The notes under the pieces are model-generated. The model ran no database searches. It was not told the DNA's origin and saw only the letters and a program-made list of their open reading frames with translations. Below are positions 27,957-37,567 of a DNA stretch of 64,000 nt, in pieces (position 1 is the first letter of the stretch; each line of letters starts with the position of its first letter). The position numbers were made by a program, and so were the translations under genes. The stretch comes from Legionella yabuuchiae (GTDB lineage: Bacteria; Pseudomonadota; Gammaproteobacteria; Legionellales; Legionellaceae): assembly GCF_900640115.1 (NCBI RefSeq), contig NZ_CAAAIW010000003.1:1-64000 (forward strand), in the 5' to 3' direction.

Positions 27957-28925
27957 CTAATGATCGCGCGTTACGGCATAGCGCGCGAGTTCGGTAAGCG
28001 CTTCTTTATATACCGAATCGGGTAAAATTTGCAAGGCAGTGATTGCTTTATCGACTTCGGCTTCAGCCACTTCGCGAGTATATTGAATCGAGTTGGCTTG
28101 TTCAATGGCCGCTAAAATTTCAGGCAAGGCTGCTAGATTACCGGTTTGTAGACTGTCAACAATTAACGTTTGTTGAGCTTTATCACACTGTTTTAAAGCG
28201 TGTAGGATGGGTAACGTTGCTTTCCCATCCGCTAAGTCATCACCAATATTTTTTCCCAAGGTTTCTGCGCTAGAGCAATAATCCAGTGCATCATCAATAA
28301 GCTGAAACGCATTGCCTAAATGCAAGCCATAATTAAATAAACTCTGATATATTGTTTCATCGGAATCACAAATTAAAGATCCAAGAGCCGCAGAAACGGC
28401 AAACAATAACGAGGTTTTAGAACGAATAATGTCGAAATATTCCTCTTCAGTCAGTCTGGTATTATGGCGATTATTCAACTGTTGAATTTCACCGCGAGTA
28501 ATCTCGTAAAAATGCTGGGTCAAAATAGCCATAATCTTCAAATTACCGACTTCTAAGGCTAATTGCATGTATTGTATGAAAAGATAATCCCCCACCAGTA
28601 TGCTGGCTTTGGTTCCCCAAATTTTATTGGCTGTTTTACGACCACGACGCATGGTTGATTCATCAATGACGTCATCATGCAACAACGTCGCAGTATGGAA
28701 AAATTCAATCATCGCTGCAAGGTTAATGTGATGTTTGCCTTTATAATTGCAGGCATGGCAGGCTAAAAGCACTAAAAGAGGGCGCAGTCGTTTGCCGCCG
28801 CTATGCATAATGTGATTCGATAAATCATCTATTAAGGAAACTTCAGATTTAATTTTCTCATTAATAAGCGCATTGACTGCTTCAAAATCTTCACTAACCA
28901 GATCGCGCAAGCGTTGAATTGGCAT
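27957..28925 (-). CDS. ispB: Polyprenyl (octaprenyl) diphosphate synthase
   Basis: Makes the long isoprenoid side chain of ubiquinone by successive addition of isopentenyl diphosphate. 322 residues, all-helical. It has the two Asp-rich motifs: HDDVIDESTMRRG (first Asp 84) and IDDALDY. GGKRLRPLL near residue 43 is the third family signature. The long product length is inferred from similarity to IspB rather than from chain-determining residues. Confidence 0.92.
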   Translation of the reverse strand: MPIQRLRDLVSEDFEAVNALINEKIKSEVSLIDDLSNHIMHSGGKRLRPLLVLLACHACNYKGKHHINLAAMIEFFHTATLLHDDVIDESTMRRGRKTANKIWGTKASILVGDYLFIQYMQLALEVGNLKIMAILTQHFYEITRGEIQQLNNRHNTRLTEEEYFDIIRSKTSLLFAVSAALGSLICDSDETIYQSLFNYGLHLGNAFQLIDDALDYCSSAETLGKNIGDDLADGKATLPILHALKQCDKAQQTLIVDSLQTGNLAALPEILAAIEQANSIQYTREVAEAEVDKAITALQILPDSVYKEALTELARYAVTRDH

Positions 28926-29017
28926 AGCCTAACCCCAGTAAAAAGATGAGAGCATGCTAAGCGGCAGAATACTTAATGTCAAGATAGACCTTCTCAACCG
29001 CTAGCCTTAACTTATGT

Positions 29018-29042
29018 CATTGTGAACGATCACGGGTATATG
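29018..29042. repeat. Half arm of the PR2 palindrome
   Basis: GTGAACGATCACGGGTATAT matches the right outer arm of PR2; no left arm is present. It lies 70 bp before the ankyrin-like gene. Confidence 0.6.
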
Positions 29043-29111
29043 CAAAGCTATTGATCTTTAAAATTGATTGCTTTAATAATGAAGATACGCCAGGAATAAG
29101 GAGCAACCAGT

Positions 29112-31973
29112 ATGCTATACGAGTTATTTTCCTGGGTACATCGCCGTGGAGACATAAGTGTTTTGCAAGGTGAACCACTGTCTTTAGTGCAAGTAGAAGC
29201 AGCTTTAAACGAAGCGATGGCCCTGCAAAGAAAGCTGATTGCTTCGCTATGGACAATGCGGTTTTCCAAGGCCAATCATGAACAAGAAGCAGATGAGGTC
29301 CGTTCGGCGTTAGAAACAAATCAAGCTTATCAACGATTTTTAAACGCATGTAAGGATCAGATTGCGTCTTCAACGCCAATGGATATGAGCCAGCTGGCAC
29401 TAAATTATTTAAATTCCTTGGAAGATAAGCCTCTAAGAACTGCTAAAATCAATGAATTATTCTCTTATGTTTTAATTCTGAACGAATCTCGCGCATTAAG
29501 CCTCTACCATAGGAATGAGGCAAGCTTAGATAATGAAACTCATGTACAGTTTGTTTTGCATAGGTTATCAGAGCAACTAAAGTATCAGAATTATCCACTA
29601 GGAGTAGCCCGGTTGATGTTTAATTGGGTTGATGATGTTCTTCAATTTACTGGAGGGATATTGTGGCTGTTAAAACATGGTGTGACTCCAGCGGAGATCA
29701 TGACGACGGGGCTTATTCATCATTTTTTTGATTATCATGTGGCTTTTTTAGACTCAGATGAAGACTCGTTCAAGCGATTTATCCAGTTATTAGAACCTTT
29801 CCCAGAAGCAGACGAAGTCATCCAGTTAGCCAAGAGGACCGGCGCTCATTTACGTGGATTTGAAGAGTTCTCCTTAACAGGCGATAGGTTAGGCGAGTTA
29901 TTAATCAAGCAAGTGGTGTGTATTCCTAGGGTTCATTTTTCAATTAGCCGTGAAAATGCGTTTGCACTGTATGATTTATTTCAATCGACTTTTCTTTTGG
30001 AGGCTTTAAATAATGACCATAGGACCGAAGAAGCCTGGAAACTTATTTTAAAGGAGCTATTAAACCATAAGGTAGATCATTCTCTATTATCACGCTTATT
30101 GTCTAAGTTAGCAGGCGATGGCCATTATGATCGTCTTGAGGCAGTAGGAAGCCTTCTAGAGGACAGTACTGGAGAACAATTGCTTAAAAAAGACTTGGGT
30201 GGTGTGTTTCATTTATTACCCTATAAGCCTGCATTATATGAACGACTAGGATTGTTTGATCCAACCAATTACCTGAACCAATTAAATGATGCAGCACACT
30301 GCTCAGAGGATGTAATCGCACAATTAGCCACGATGATTAAAGCGCTTCAAAAAACGAATCAATCCTCAGCGGATCTTGTTTACCAAGCCTTGGTAACTGT
30401 AATAACGCATCATCCTGAATATTTGAGCGATGAACCATTATTGAAATTATTAAGACGTTATCCTAGAAAAAACAGCCTGCTGCAAGAAAGGGCGGATAAG
30501 CTCTCTTCGCAATTTAGAACCTGTGTGGCTGAAGCTAGCACGAGCCAGACCTTTGGGGAAGAACAATATTATACCATAGAAGACACCTGGAAAGAGATTT
30601 CAAGACAGTTATCCGTTTTAGATTTAATAGGCACGATCACCACCAGTATTCCTCGTGACAAATATGGGCTTTACATCTTAGTGACCGATGAGCGATTCGC
30701 GCATCAAGCGGGTGTGATAGATTATAAGGCTTTGACTCGTATCTTTCGATTAGTACCGGAATTAAATCCTGATTCTATAAATGAATATGAACGCTATTTA
30801 ATTGAATTGTTGATTGCATTGGATGATGAATCTATCCGTACGCAAATCCTTGCTGCGCTGAATTGTAAATACAAAGACTCTCTGGCATGGGTTAGATCTA
30901 ACTATGGTGGAAGAACGCTTCTAATTGGGACAGTCGAGCGTAGGAATGTGGGGTTACTACGATGGTTATTAAGTGACGAAAGAGCTCTGATGATTCAAGA
31001 CAAAGAGATAGCTGCCATGTTGGTTTGCTCTGCCCAGCTCGGGTTTTGGTCATCTACCGAGCTTATTATAAAAGCGTACTCAGAGCGCTTTGACAAAAGA
31101 ATCATAAAAAAATTGCTGTTTATGGCCGCCGAACAAGGGGAGTTGGCCATGGTTCAACAGCTTATTGAATTAGAAGACTTCAATGAAAATACCCTGCAAT
31201 CTGCGCTGGTTAAAGCCGTCGAAGCCGGTCACGCCAAGGTGGCTGTTGATTTTTTAAGCAAAGAAACTCGTGCGCCGCGAGCCTCTTCTTTTACTAAGGG
31301 CTTTAAAGAAGCCTTTTTGGCTGGATCATTCCCGGATGCAAACTTTTTTGTCTCTTACATGTCAAGTCCGAGCATGCAAAACGCGGTGCATCAGTTATTA
31401 ATTCATTCGGTTATTCATAAAGACAAGGTGGGCATTGAATTTTTATGCGCGCTTGAGTGCAATGAGCCGAAGCAAAATTCTATTGAACAAGCTTTTGAAG
31501 AAGCGGCAAAAGTGGGTGCCGTTGAATTGCTAGCCTTATTTTGTAACTCCAAGTATCAGCCAACGCTCCCATCGATTGAACGCGCATTGAATCATGCAAC
31601 GAACAATGGGCATGAAGAGGCCTTGCAATTCATTTGCGAGACTCCAAAAGCTCGACCAACCAAAGCGGCTATTGGCACGGTATTAAAACTAGCCGCAGGA
31701 GCCGGACATTTAGCTATTGTACGATATTTATATTCTTATGAAGTTAGACCAAGTCGTTCTGCGATTTCTCAAGCGTTGAATCAGGCCCAGGTCAATCAGC
31801 ATCACGAAACAGCAGCCTTTTTAAATAATCCACGGCATGTTGAAGCCTATCAACAAATCGATTTAGGATCTCCTTTATCTATTGTGGGATTTTTTTCATC
31901 TGAACGACTACAACGTTCATGCAGCGTTGGTTCCGAGCCAGGACACAGAAAAGCTATTTCGTTTTCAACCTAG
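29112..31973 (+). CDS. Large helical-repeat (ankyrin-like) protein, candidate effector
   Basis: 953 residues with AGGAG six to eight bases before the ATG. No signal peptide or membrane helix. The first 550 residues are helical and unlike any family I recognise. From about 590 to 895 there are degenerate ankyrin-type units: AAEQGELAMVQQLIE, AVEAGHAKVAVDFLS, AAKVGAVELLALFC, ATNNGHEEALQFIC and AAGAGHLAIVRYLY. The C-terminus is Ser-rich. Ankyrin proteins of this size are typical of Legionella Dot/Icm substrates; the role is unknown. The ISAs1 element was inserted five bases after its stop codon. Confidence 0.75.
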   Translation: MLYELFSWVHRRGDISVLQGEPLSLVQVEAALNEAMALQRKLIASLWTMRFSKANHEQEADEVRSALETNQAYQRFLNACKDQIASSTPMDMSQLALNYLNSLEDKPLRTAKINELFSYVLILNESRALSLYHRNEASLDNETHVQFVLHRLSEQLKYQNYPLGVARLMFNWVDDVLQFTGGILWLLKHGVTPAEIMTTGLIHHFFDYHVAFLDSDEDSFKRFIQLLEPFPEADEVIQLAKRTGAHLRGFEEFSLTGDRLGELLIKQVVCIPRVHFSISRENAFALYDLFQSTFLLEALNNDHRTEEAWKLILKELLNHKVDHSLLSRLLSKLAGDGHYDRLEAVGSLLEDSTGEQLLKKDLGGVFHLLPYKPALYERLGLFDPTNYLNQLNDAAHCSEDVIAQLATMIKALQKTNQSSADLVYQALVTVITHHPEYLSDEPLLKLLRRYPRKNSLLQERADKLSSQFRTCVAEASTSQTFGEEQYYTIEDTWKEISRQLSVLDLIGTITTSIPRDKYGLYILVTDERFAHQAGVIDYKALTRIFRLVPELNPDSINEYERYLIELLIALDDESIRTQILAALNCKYKDSLAWVRSNYGGRTLLIGTVERRNVGLLRWLLSDERALMIQDKEIAAMLVCSAQLGFWSSTELIIKAYSERFDKRIIKKLLFMAAEQGELAMVQQLIELEDFNENTLQSALVKAVEAGHAKVAVDFLSKETRAPRASSFTKGFKEAFLAGSFPDANFFVSYMSSPSMQNAVHQLLIHSVIHKDKVGIEFLCALECNEPKQNSIEQAFEEAAKVGAVELLALFCNSKYQPTLPSIERALNHATNNGHEEALQFICETPKARPTKAAIGTVLKLAAGAGHLAIVRYLYSYEVRPSRSAISQALNQAQVNQHHETAAFLNNPRHVEAYQQIDLGSPLSIVGFFSSERLQRSCSVGSEPGHRKAISFST

Positions 31974-31977
31974 GAAT

Positions 31978-31987
31978 ATCCTAATGA
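31978..31987. repeat. Target-site duplication of the ISAs1 element, left copy
   Basis: ATCCTAATGA precedes the left end and is repeated exactly at 33206-33215 after the right end, as expected for a ten-base duplication on insertion. Confidence 0.9.
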
Positions 31988-33205
31988 CAGGGCAAGATCA
32001 TACCATTATGACTAGATTTTAATTTCTGAGCATGATCTAATTGCACTTTCAGAAAAGAAAAGGATGCAATTAGATGAGTTTTGCCGATTATTTTGAGCAA
32101 ATTACAGATCCTCGCAAGGATATTAATGTAAAACATGATCTTTTAGACGTGGTGTTTTTAACCATTACAGGAGTAATGTCTGGCTGTGAGGGCTGGAAGG
32201 ATATTTATGAGTTTGGTTGAACAAAGATTGATTGGTTAAGGAAGTACAGACCCTTTAAAAACGGCATTCCAGTTGATGATACGATAGCACGCATTATAAG
32301 TTCATTAGTACCTGAAGAATTTACAAAGTGCTTTGTTGCCTGGGTGAATGAATTAAGGCGATATGAAGGCAAAGAGCAGATTTCAATTGACGGTAAAACA
32401 CTTCGTCATTCATTTGATGGCGATAGGATGAGTGCATTACATAGCGTGACTGTATGGAGCAAATCGAATGGATTAGTATTGGCACAATCACGTTCAAAGG
32501 GTAAGAAAAATGAAAATAAAACGGTCATGGAATTATTAGACCTCATTGAAATGAGTAATGCGATTATCACAATGGATGCGATGAATACACAGCGCCAAAT
32601 CGTTTCTAAACTGCACCAAAAGAAGGCCGATTATGTCTTGCCTGTAAAGGATAACCAAAAAAATTTGAACGAAGAAATCAAGGACTATTTTAGCTACATG
32701 AACAAACAACATGCCGATGTAGTTGCAAAATCAACCTATCACGAAGTGGACGCAGGCCATGGTCGAATAGAACAACGTACCTATCGTCAATTATTAATCA
32801 ACGAATTAATTCCAGAAGCAGAAAAATGGGCAGGCATTAGAAGCATTGTAGAGGTGATTCGTCAGCGTGAGCTCAAGGGCAAAAACGAAACAGAGCACCA
32901 GTATTACATTAGTTCTCTACCGATTAATTTGCCCCTAATTGCTGATAGTATTCGGGGGCACTGGGAGGTGGAAAATAAGGCCCACTATGTCCTAGATGTG
33001 ACTTATAAGGAAGATGATTCTCGCATAAGACGAGAAAATGCCGCTGAAAATATTGCTGTGGCAAGGAGGTTTTCCTTGAATCTTGCTCGGTTACATCCTA
33101 AAAAGGACAGTATGAAAGGAAAGCTAAAACAGGCTATGTGGTCTGATAATTTTCGTGACCAACTCATAGTTGGTCATAAGGCGGTCAAAGTATGATTTTG
33201 CCCTG
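31988..33205 (+). mobile_element. ISAs1-family insertion sequence, complete
   Basis: 1218 bp bounded by CAGGGCAAGATCATA and its near-perfect inverse TATGATTTTGCCCTG (one mismatch), flanked by an exact ten-base duplication. The exact duplication suggests a fairly recent insertion. It lies between the ankyrin-like gene and recA. Confidence 0.93.
32074..33195 (+). pseudogene. ISAs1-family transposase with one in-frame stop codon
   Basis: From ATG 32074 the frame encodes MSFADYFEQITDPRKDIN and then an in-frame TGA at 32218-32220 (codon 49). The same frame continues without a shift (TKIDWLRKYRPF) to the large open part from 32344. DDE residues are visible in ISIDGKTLRHS, ITMDAMNTQ and WEVENKAHYVLDV. 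The TGA probably replaced a GGA or CGA codon. With the stop, only the 283-residue part from the internal ATG could be made, and it lacks the N-terminal region. Confidence 0.88.
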
Positions 33206-33215
33206 ATCCTAATGA
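33206..33215. repeat. Target-site duplication of the ISAs1 element, right copy
   Basis: ATCCTAATGA, identical to 31978-31987. Confidence 0.9.
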
Positions 33216-33223
33216 TTCTCCAT

Positions 33224-33252
33224 TTGCTGAGTGCTCGCTTCTGTGGGATAAT
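33224..33252 (+). promoter_or_regulatory. Probable sigma-70 promoter of recA
   Basis: TTGCTG (33224-33229) and GATAAT (33247-33252) are separated by 17 bases and lie 34 bases before the recA ATG. No CTGT-N8-ACAG LexA-type operator is visible. The IS ends 18 bases upstream of the -35 box, so the promoter is spared. Confidence 0.5.
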
Positions 33253-33285
33253 TTTTTCTTTGCAAAATCCCCAATAGGTGAATAT

Positions 33286-34335
33286 ATGGAAGACAATAAA
33301 AATAAAGCACTAGCCGCCGCACTTTCTCAAATAGAACGCCAGTTTGGTAAAGGGTCTGTGATGCGCATGGGCGATGGTACGGCAGTACGTGATATTGAAG
33401 CCATTTCAACCGGATCTTTAGGGTTGGATATTGCATTAGGAATAGGTGGCTTACCAAAAGGCCGTGTGGTGGAAATCTACGGCCCTGAGTCTTCCGGTAA
33501 AACCACATTAACGTTACAAGTGATTGCAGAATGTCAGAAAAATGGCGGGACGGCGGCATTCATCGATGCAGAACATGCGCTAGATCCAAGCTATGCCGAA
33601 AAACTAGGGGTTAATGTTGATGAATTATTAATTTCACAACCCGACACAGGCGAGCAGGCGCTTGAAATCACCGATATGCTGGTTCGTTCAGCGGCGGTTG
33701 ATGTGGTGATTGTGGATTCTGTTGCGGCATTAACGCCCAAAGCTGAAATTGAAGGTGACATGGGCGATGCGCATGTTGGTTTGCAAGCTCGTTTAATGTC
33801 GCAAGCGCTGCGAAAGTTAACGGCGAATATTAAACGCACGAATACGCTTGTCATTTTCATTAACCAAATCCGTATGAAGATTGGGGTGATGTTCGGCAAC
33901 CCGGAAACAACCACGGGTGGAAATGCTCTGAAGTTTTATGCGTCAGTACGCTTAGATATCCGACGAACCGGCGCAATTAAAAAAGGCGATGAAATTTTAG
34001 GCAATGAAACGCAAGTCAAAGTGGTTAAAAATAAAGTGGCGCCTCCGTTTAAACGTGCAGAATTTGATATCCTATATAATGAGGGAATATCGCGCGAGAG
34101 CGAAATTATTAACTTAGCCACGCAACTAGGATTTATGGAGAAATCTGGCGCTTGGTATAGCTATCAAAATGAAAAGATTGGCCAGGGGAAAGAAAATGTT
34201 CGCCAATATCTTAAAGAACATCCAGAGCTTGCTCAAACCCTAGAGCAGCAGATACGGGCGGAGTTATTAACGAAAAAGCCCGTTTCCGCTAAAGATGGGG
34301 TATTCGATGAATCTGTCGAGCGAATGGATGATTAA
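33286..34335 (+). CDS. recA: Recombinase A
   Basis: DNA strand-exchange ATPase for homologous recombination and repair. 349 residues; Walker A GPESSGKT at 66-73, Walker [11 protein letters not shown], and the DNA-binding loop 2 region ([15 protein letters not shown]). The acidic C-terminus ends VERMDD. recX starts on the last base of its stop codon. Confidence 0.98.
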   Translation: MEDNKNKALAAALSQIERQFGKGSVMRMGDGTAVRDIEAISTGSLGLDIALGIGGLPKGRVVEIYGPESSGKTTLTLQVIAECQKNGGTAAFIDAEHALDPSYAEKLGVNVDELLISQPDTGEQALEITDMLVRSAAVDVVIVDSVAALTPKAEIEGDMGDAHVGLQARLMSQALRKLTANIKRTNTLVIFINQIRMKIGVMFGNPETTTGGNALKFYASVRLDIRRTGAIKKGDEILGNETQVKVVKNKVAPPFKRAEFDILYNEGISRESEIINLATQLGFMEKSGAWYSYQNEKIGQGKENVRQYLKEHPELAQTLEQQIRAELLTKKPVSAKDGVFDESVERMDD

Positions 34336-34829
34336 TGGAGCGCGCATACGCTTGTGCGGTTCGTTTATTAGCGAGACGAGAGCATGGTGCCCATGAGCTA
34401 GCTCAAAAGCTTGTTCAAAAAGGATTTGCGAGTGTTGAGGTTAATGCCGCTTTGGCCGAGTGCCAACGATTAGGATTTCAAAGCGATGAGCGATTTGCTG
34501 AAAGCTTTAGTCGTAACCGAATTCGGCAGGGTTATGGCCCTTTGCGCATTGAACAAGAATTAAAACAATTACGAATCGATGGCGAAATGATTCGGCAGGT
34601 ATTAAGCCAGGATGAGGCGTCCTGGCTTTTTCAGGCAAAAATGGCTAGAGAAAAGCGGTTTCAAGATTTGGAAGATTTTTCCCTGGAGGTCATTCAGAAG
34701 CAAAAGCGTTTTTTGCTTTATCGCGGTTTTCCAAGCGATGTGATTAACCAACTTTTTAAACAATTAGAATCTCTAAAGAGCAGTTCAACTAAGTTATTAA
34801 GACATGAAAATGAAGAGTTCAGAAATTAG
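34335..34829 (+). CDS. recX: RecA regulator RecX
   Basis: 164 residues of three-helix repeats. LLARREHGAHELAQKL and FAESFSRNRIRQGYGPLRI are the classical RecX motifs. RecX binds inside the RecA filament groove and limits its activity. The start overlaps the recA stop (TAATG), and the end overlaps alaS by 26 bases. Confidence 0.92.
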   Translation: MERAYACAVRLLARREHGAHELAQKLVQKGFASVEVNAALAECQRLGFQSDERFAESFSRNRIRQGYGPLRIEQELKQLRIDGEMIRQVLSQDEASWLFQAKMAREKRFQDLEDFSLEVIQKQKRFLLYRGFPSDVINQLFKQLESLKSSSTKLLRHENEEFRN

Positions 34830-37392
34830 ACAAGCATTTTTTGAGTATTTTGTAAGTCACAATCATCAATTAATCCCCTCAAGTTCATTAATTCCGGCGA
34901 ATGATCCCACTTTATTATTCACCAATGCTGGTATGGTTCAATTCAAAGAAACGTTCTTAGGGCTTGAATCACGCCCTTATAGTCGTGCGGTAAGTTCTCA
35001 GCGCTGTGTTCGCGCGGGTGGTAAGCATAACGATCTTGAGAATGTTGGATACACCGCTAGACATCACACCTTTTTTGAAATGCTCGGAAATTTTAGCTTT
35101 GGCGATTATTTTAAACGCGAGGCCATACAGTATGCCTGGGATTTTTTAACCCATGTTTTAAAGATACCCAGAGAGCGATTATGGGTTACAGTTTACCAGG
35201 ATGATGATGAAGCGGCCGATATTTGGCTAAAAGAAATCGGAATATCGCCTAAGCGTTTCTCCCGCTGTGGTGAGAAAGATAATTTTTGGTCTATGGGAGA
35301 TACCGGACCTTGCGGGCCTTGCACGGAAGTCTTTTACGATCATGGTGAAGGAATACCTGGTGGACCCCCTGGCAGCCCAGATGAAGACGGTGATCGTTAC
35401 ATTGAAATCTGGAACCTAGTGTTCATGCAATACAATCGTGATAAAGAAGGCCGCCTCCATCCGTTGCCTAAACCTTCTGTGGATACCGGAATGGGACTTG
35501 AGCGTATTGCTGCTGTCGTACAAGGCGTGCACAGCAATTACGAGATTGATAGCTTTCAACATCTGATTAAAGCCATCGCTAAGATGGCCGAGCAATCGGA
35601 TTTAACCCATTCCTCCCTGAAAGTGATTGCCGATCATATTCGCGCATGCACGTTTTTAATTGTGGATGGGGTATTGCCTGGGAATGAAGGGAGAGGCTAC
35701 GTACTGCGTCGCATTATTCGTCGAGCGGTACGCCATGGTCATAAGCTGGGTTTAGAGTCGCCATTTTTTTATCGCCTGGTTTCGCCATTAATTGAGGTCA
35801 TGGGTGATGCTTATCCCGAACTTAAGGAAAATAAAGCGCAAATTGAAACGGTGTTAAAACAAGAAGAAAATCAATTTGCCCGTACTTTGGATCAAGGATT
35901 AAACCTGCTGCAAGAACACATTAAAACAATAGAGGGTAAAGTCATTCCTGGAGCCGTGGCGTTTAAACTCTACGATACGTATGGTTTTCCAGTTGATTTA
36001 ACCGCCGATATAGCCCGTGAGCAGGGGTTAACCGTCGATATGGAAGGATTTAATCAATGCATGCAACAGCAACGCTCGTTGTCGCAACAAGCAAGTCTTT
36101 TCCAAGCCGACTACGATACCCCTGTTGATTTGACCGAGCGCTCCGAATTTAAAGGTTATGAACTTCAGACCCTGCGTAGTCCTATAAAAGCGGTCCTCAT
36201 TGATGGCAAGAAAGTTGAAACGTTATCAACAGGGGCGAAGGGTGCAATCATTTTACAAGACACCCCATTTTATGCAGAAAGCGGCGGTCAAGTTGGCGAT
36301 CGAGGATGGTTGTTGTCTGATGGGGCCGAATTTAAAGTCAGTGATACGCAAAAAAAAGGTCAGGCCATTCTACATTACGGTGAATTAATTAAAGGAAGTT
36401 TGACAGTAGATCAAACCGTTGAAGCGAATGTGGATTCAAGCCGGCGCGATGCGATTCGTCTTAATCATACCGCCACTCATTTATTACACGCTGCTTTAAA
36501 GCAAGTGGTTGGCGCGCATGTGCAACAAAAAGGCTCCTTGGTGGATGCCGAACGGGCGCGTTTTGATTTTTCTCATTTTGAAGCGTTAACTGCCGAGCAA
36601 ATCCAAACGCTTGAAATAGTAGTCAATGACAAAATTCGTGAAAACGAAGCGGTAGTCACCGAGCTTATGTCAATTGACGAAGCCAAACAGTCAGGCGCTG
36701 TGGCTCTTTTTGGCGAAAAATACGCCGATGATGTCCGTGTGCTTACGGTTGGTGATTTTTCAAAAGAACTGTGTGGAGGAACACACGCAAGACGTACCGG
36801 AGATATTGGATTATTTAAGATAATATCAGAATACGGTATAGCCAGTGGCGTTCGCCGTATTGAAATGGTTACGGGCCATCATGCTTTGCAATGGGTGAAT
36901 CAACAAATAACGTTGTTTAATCATATGGTTGATGCATTAAAAACCACCCCAGCAACCGCCGAAGCAAAGCTTCTGCAGCTTTTACAAGAGGCAAAGCAGC
37001 AAGAAAAAGAATTGGCTCGTCTTCAAGCGAAATTAGCGACTCAATCAGGGAAATCGCTTGAAAGCGAAGCGCAAAAAGTCGGAGAAATTAATTTACTGGT
37101 AAAAAAATTAGAACACGCCGATGGTCAAGCGCTAAGAGCAGCGATGGATCACCTCAAATCCAGCCTCGAAAAAGCCGTTATGGTGTTATACACCACAGAA
37201 GGTGGAAAAATGAGTGTGATTGCTGGCGTTAGCAAGGATATTTTAGGCCAAGTTCCACCAGCCCCCGAATACGTCAAACAATTGTGTGGCAAAGGGGGAG
37301 GGCGTCCGGATATGGCTCAAGGCGGCGGCCCGATTCCGGACGATTTAAACGAAAGACTCGCAAAAATCCCGGATTTGGTTAAACAGCGTTAG
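34804..37392 (+). CDS. alaS: Alanine--tRNA ligase
   Basis: 862 residues with the class II catalytic core (motif 1 from SSLIPANDPTLLFTNAGM; AGGKHNDLENVG), the tRNA-recognition domain and the editing domain: HTATH at 555-559 and CGGTH at 657, the zinc site. A C-terminal oligomerisation/C-Ala domain (GKGGGRPDMAQGGG) completes it. The first ATG (34804) or the next (34810) could be used. Confidence 0.97.
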   Translation: MKMKSSEIRQAFFEYFVSHNHQLIPSSSLIPANDPTLLFTNAGMVQFKETFLGLESRPYSRAVSSQRCVRAGGKHNDLENVGYTARHHTFFEMLGNFSFGDYFKREAIQYAWDFLTHVLKIPRERLWVTVYQDDDEAADIWLKEIGISPKRFSRCGEKDNFWSMGDTGPCGPCTEVFYDHGEGIPGGPPGSPDEDGDRYIEIWNLVFMQYNRDKEGRLHPLPKPSVDTGMGLERIAAVVQGVHSNYEIDSFQHLIKAIAKMAEQSDLTHSSLKVIADHIRACTFLIVDGVLPGNEGRGYVLRRIIRRAVRHGHKLGLESPFFYRLVSPLIEVMGDAYPELKENKAQIETVLKQEENQFARTLDQGLNLLQEHIKTIEGKVIPGAVAFKLYDTYGFPVDLTADIAREQGLTVDMEGFNQCMQQQRSLSQQASLFQADYDTPVDLTERSEFKGYELQTLRSPIKAVLIDGKKVETLSTGAKGAIILQDTPFYAESGGQVGDRGWLLSDGAEFKVSDTQKKGQAILHYGELIKGSLTVDQTVEANVDSSRRDAIRLNHTATHLLHAALKQVVGAHVQQKGSLVDAERARFDFSHFEALTAEQIQTLEIVVNDKIRENEAVVTELMSIDEAKQSGAVALFGEKYADDVRVLTVGDFSKELCGGTHARRTGDIGLFKIISEYGIASGVRRIEMVTGHHALQWVNQQITLFNHMVDALKTTPATAEAKLLQLLQEAKQQEKELARLQAKLATQSGKSLESEAQKVGEINLLVKKLEHADGQALRAAMDHLKSSLEKAVMVLYTTEGGKMSVIAGVSKDILGQVPPAPEYVKQLCGKGGGRPDMAQGGGPIPDDLNERLAKIPDLVKQR

Positions 37393-37567
37393 CAATCTCG
37401 ACGCTTTGGATTCATTTTTTCCTACATGCACCAATTGATTCGGATCATCTAGAATCAGGATGGCGTGAACAAGTCAGGCCAGGTAGGAGTGGTGAACTCT
37501 ATTTAAACTATTTTTAACTTAGCCGATAATAGAATAAACCTAACTTCACTTTAATGAGGCGTTTAAC

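Noticed and set aside
32218-32220. In-frame TGA in the ISAs1 transposase as a selenocysteine or readthrough codon
   Set aside because: No SECIS-like hairpin is visible directly after it and transposases do not use selenocysteine; a nonsense mutation is simpler.
33206-33285. LexA-type SOS operator before recA
   Set aside because: No CTGT-N8-ACAG or similar palindrome in the 80 bases; Legionella is known to lack a classical LexA response.
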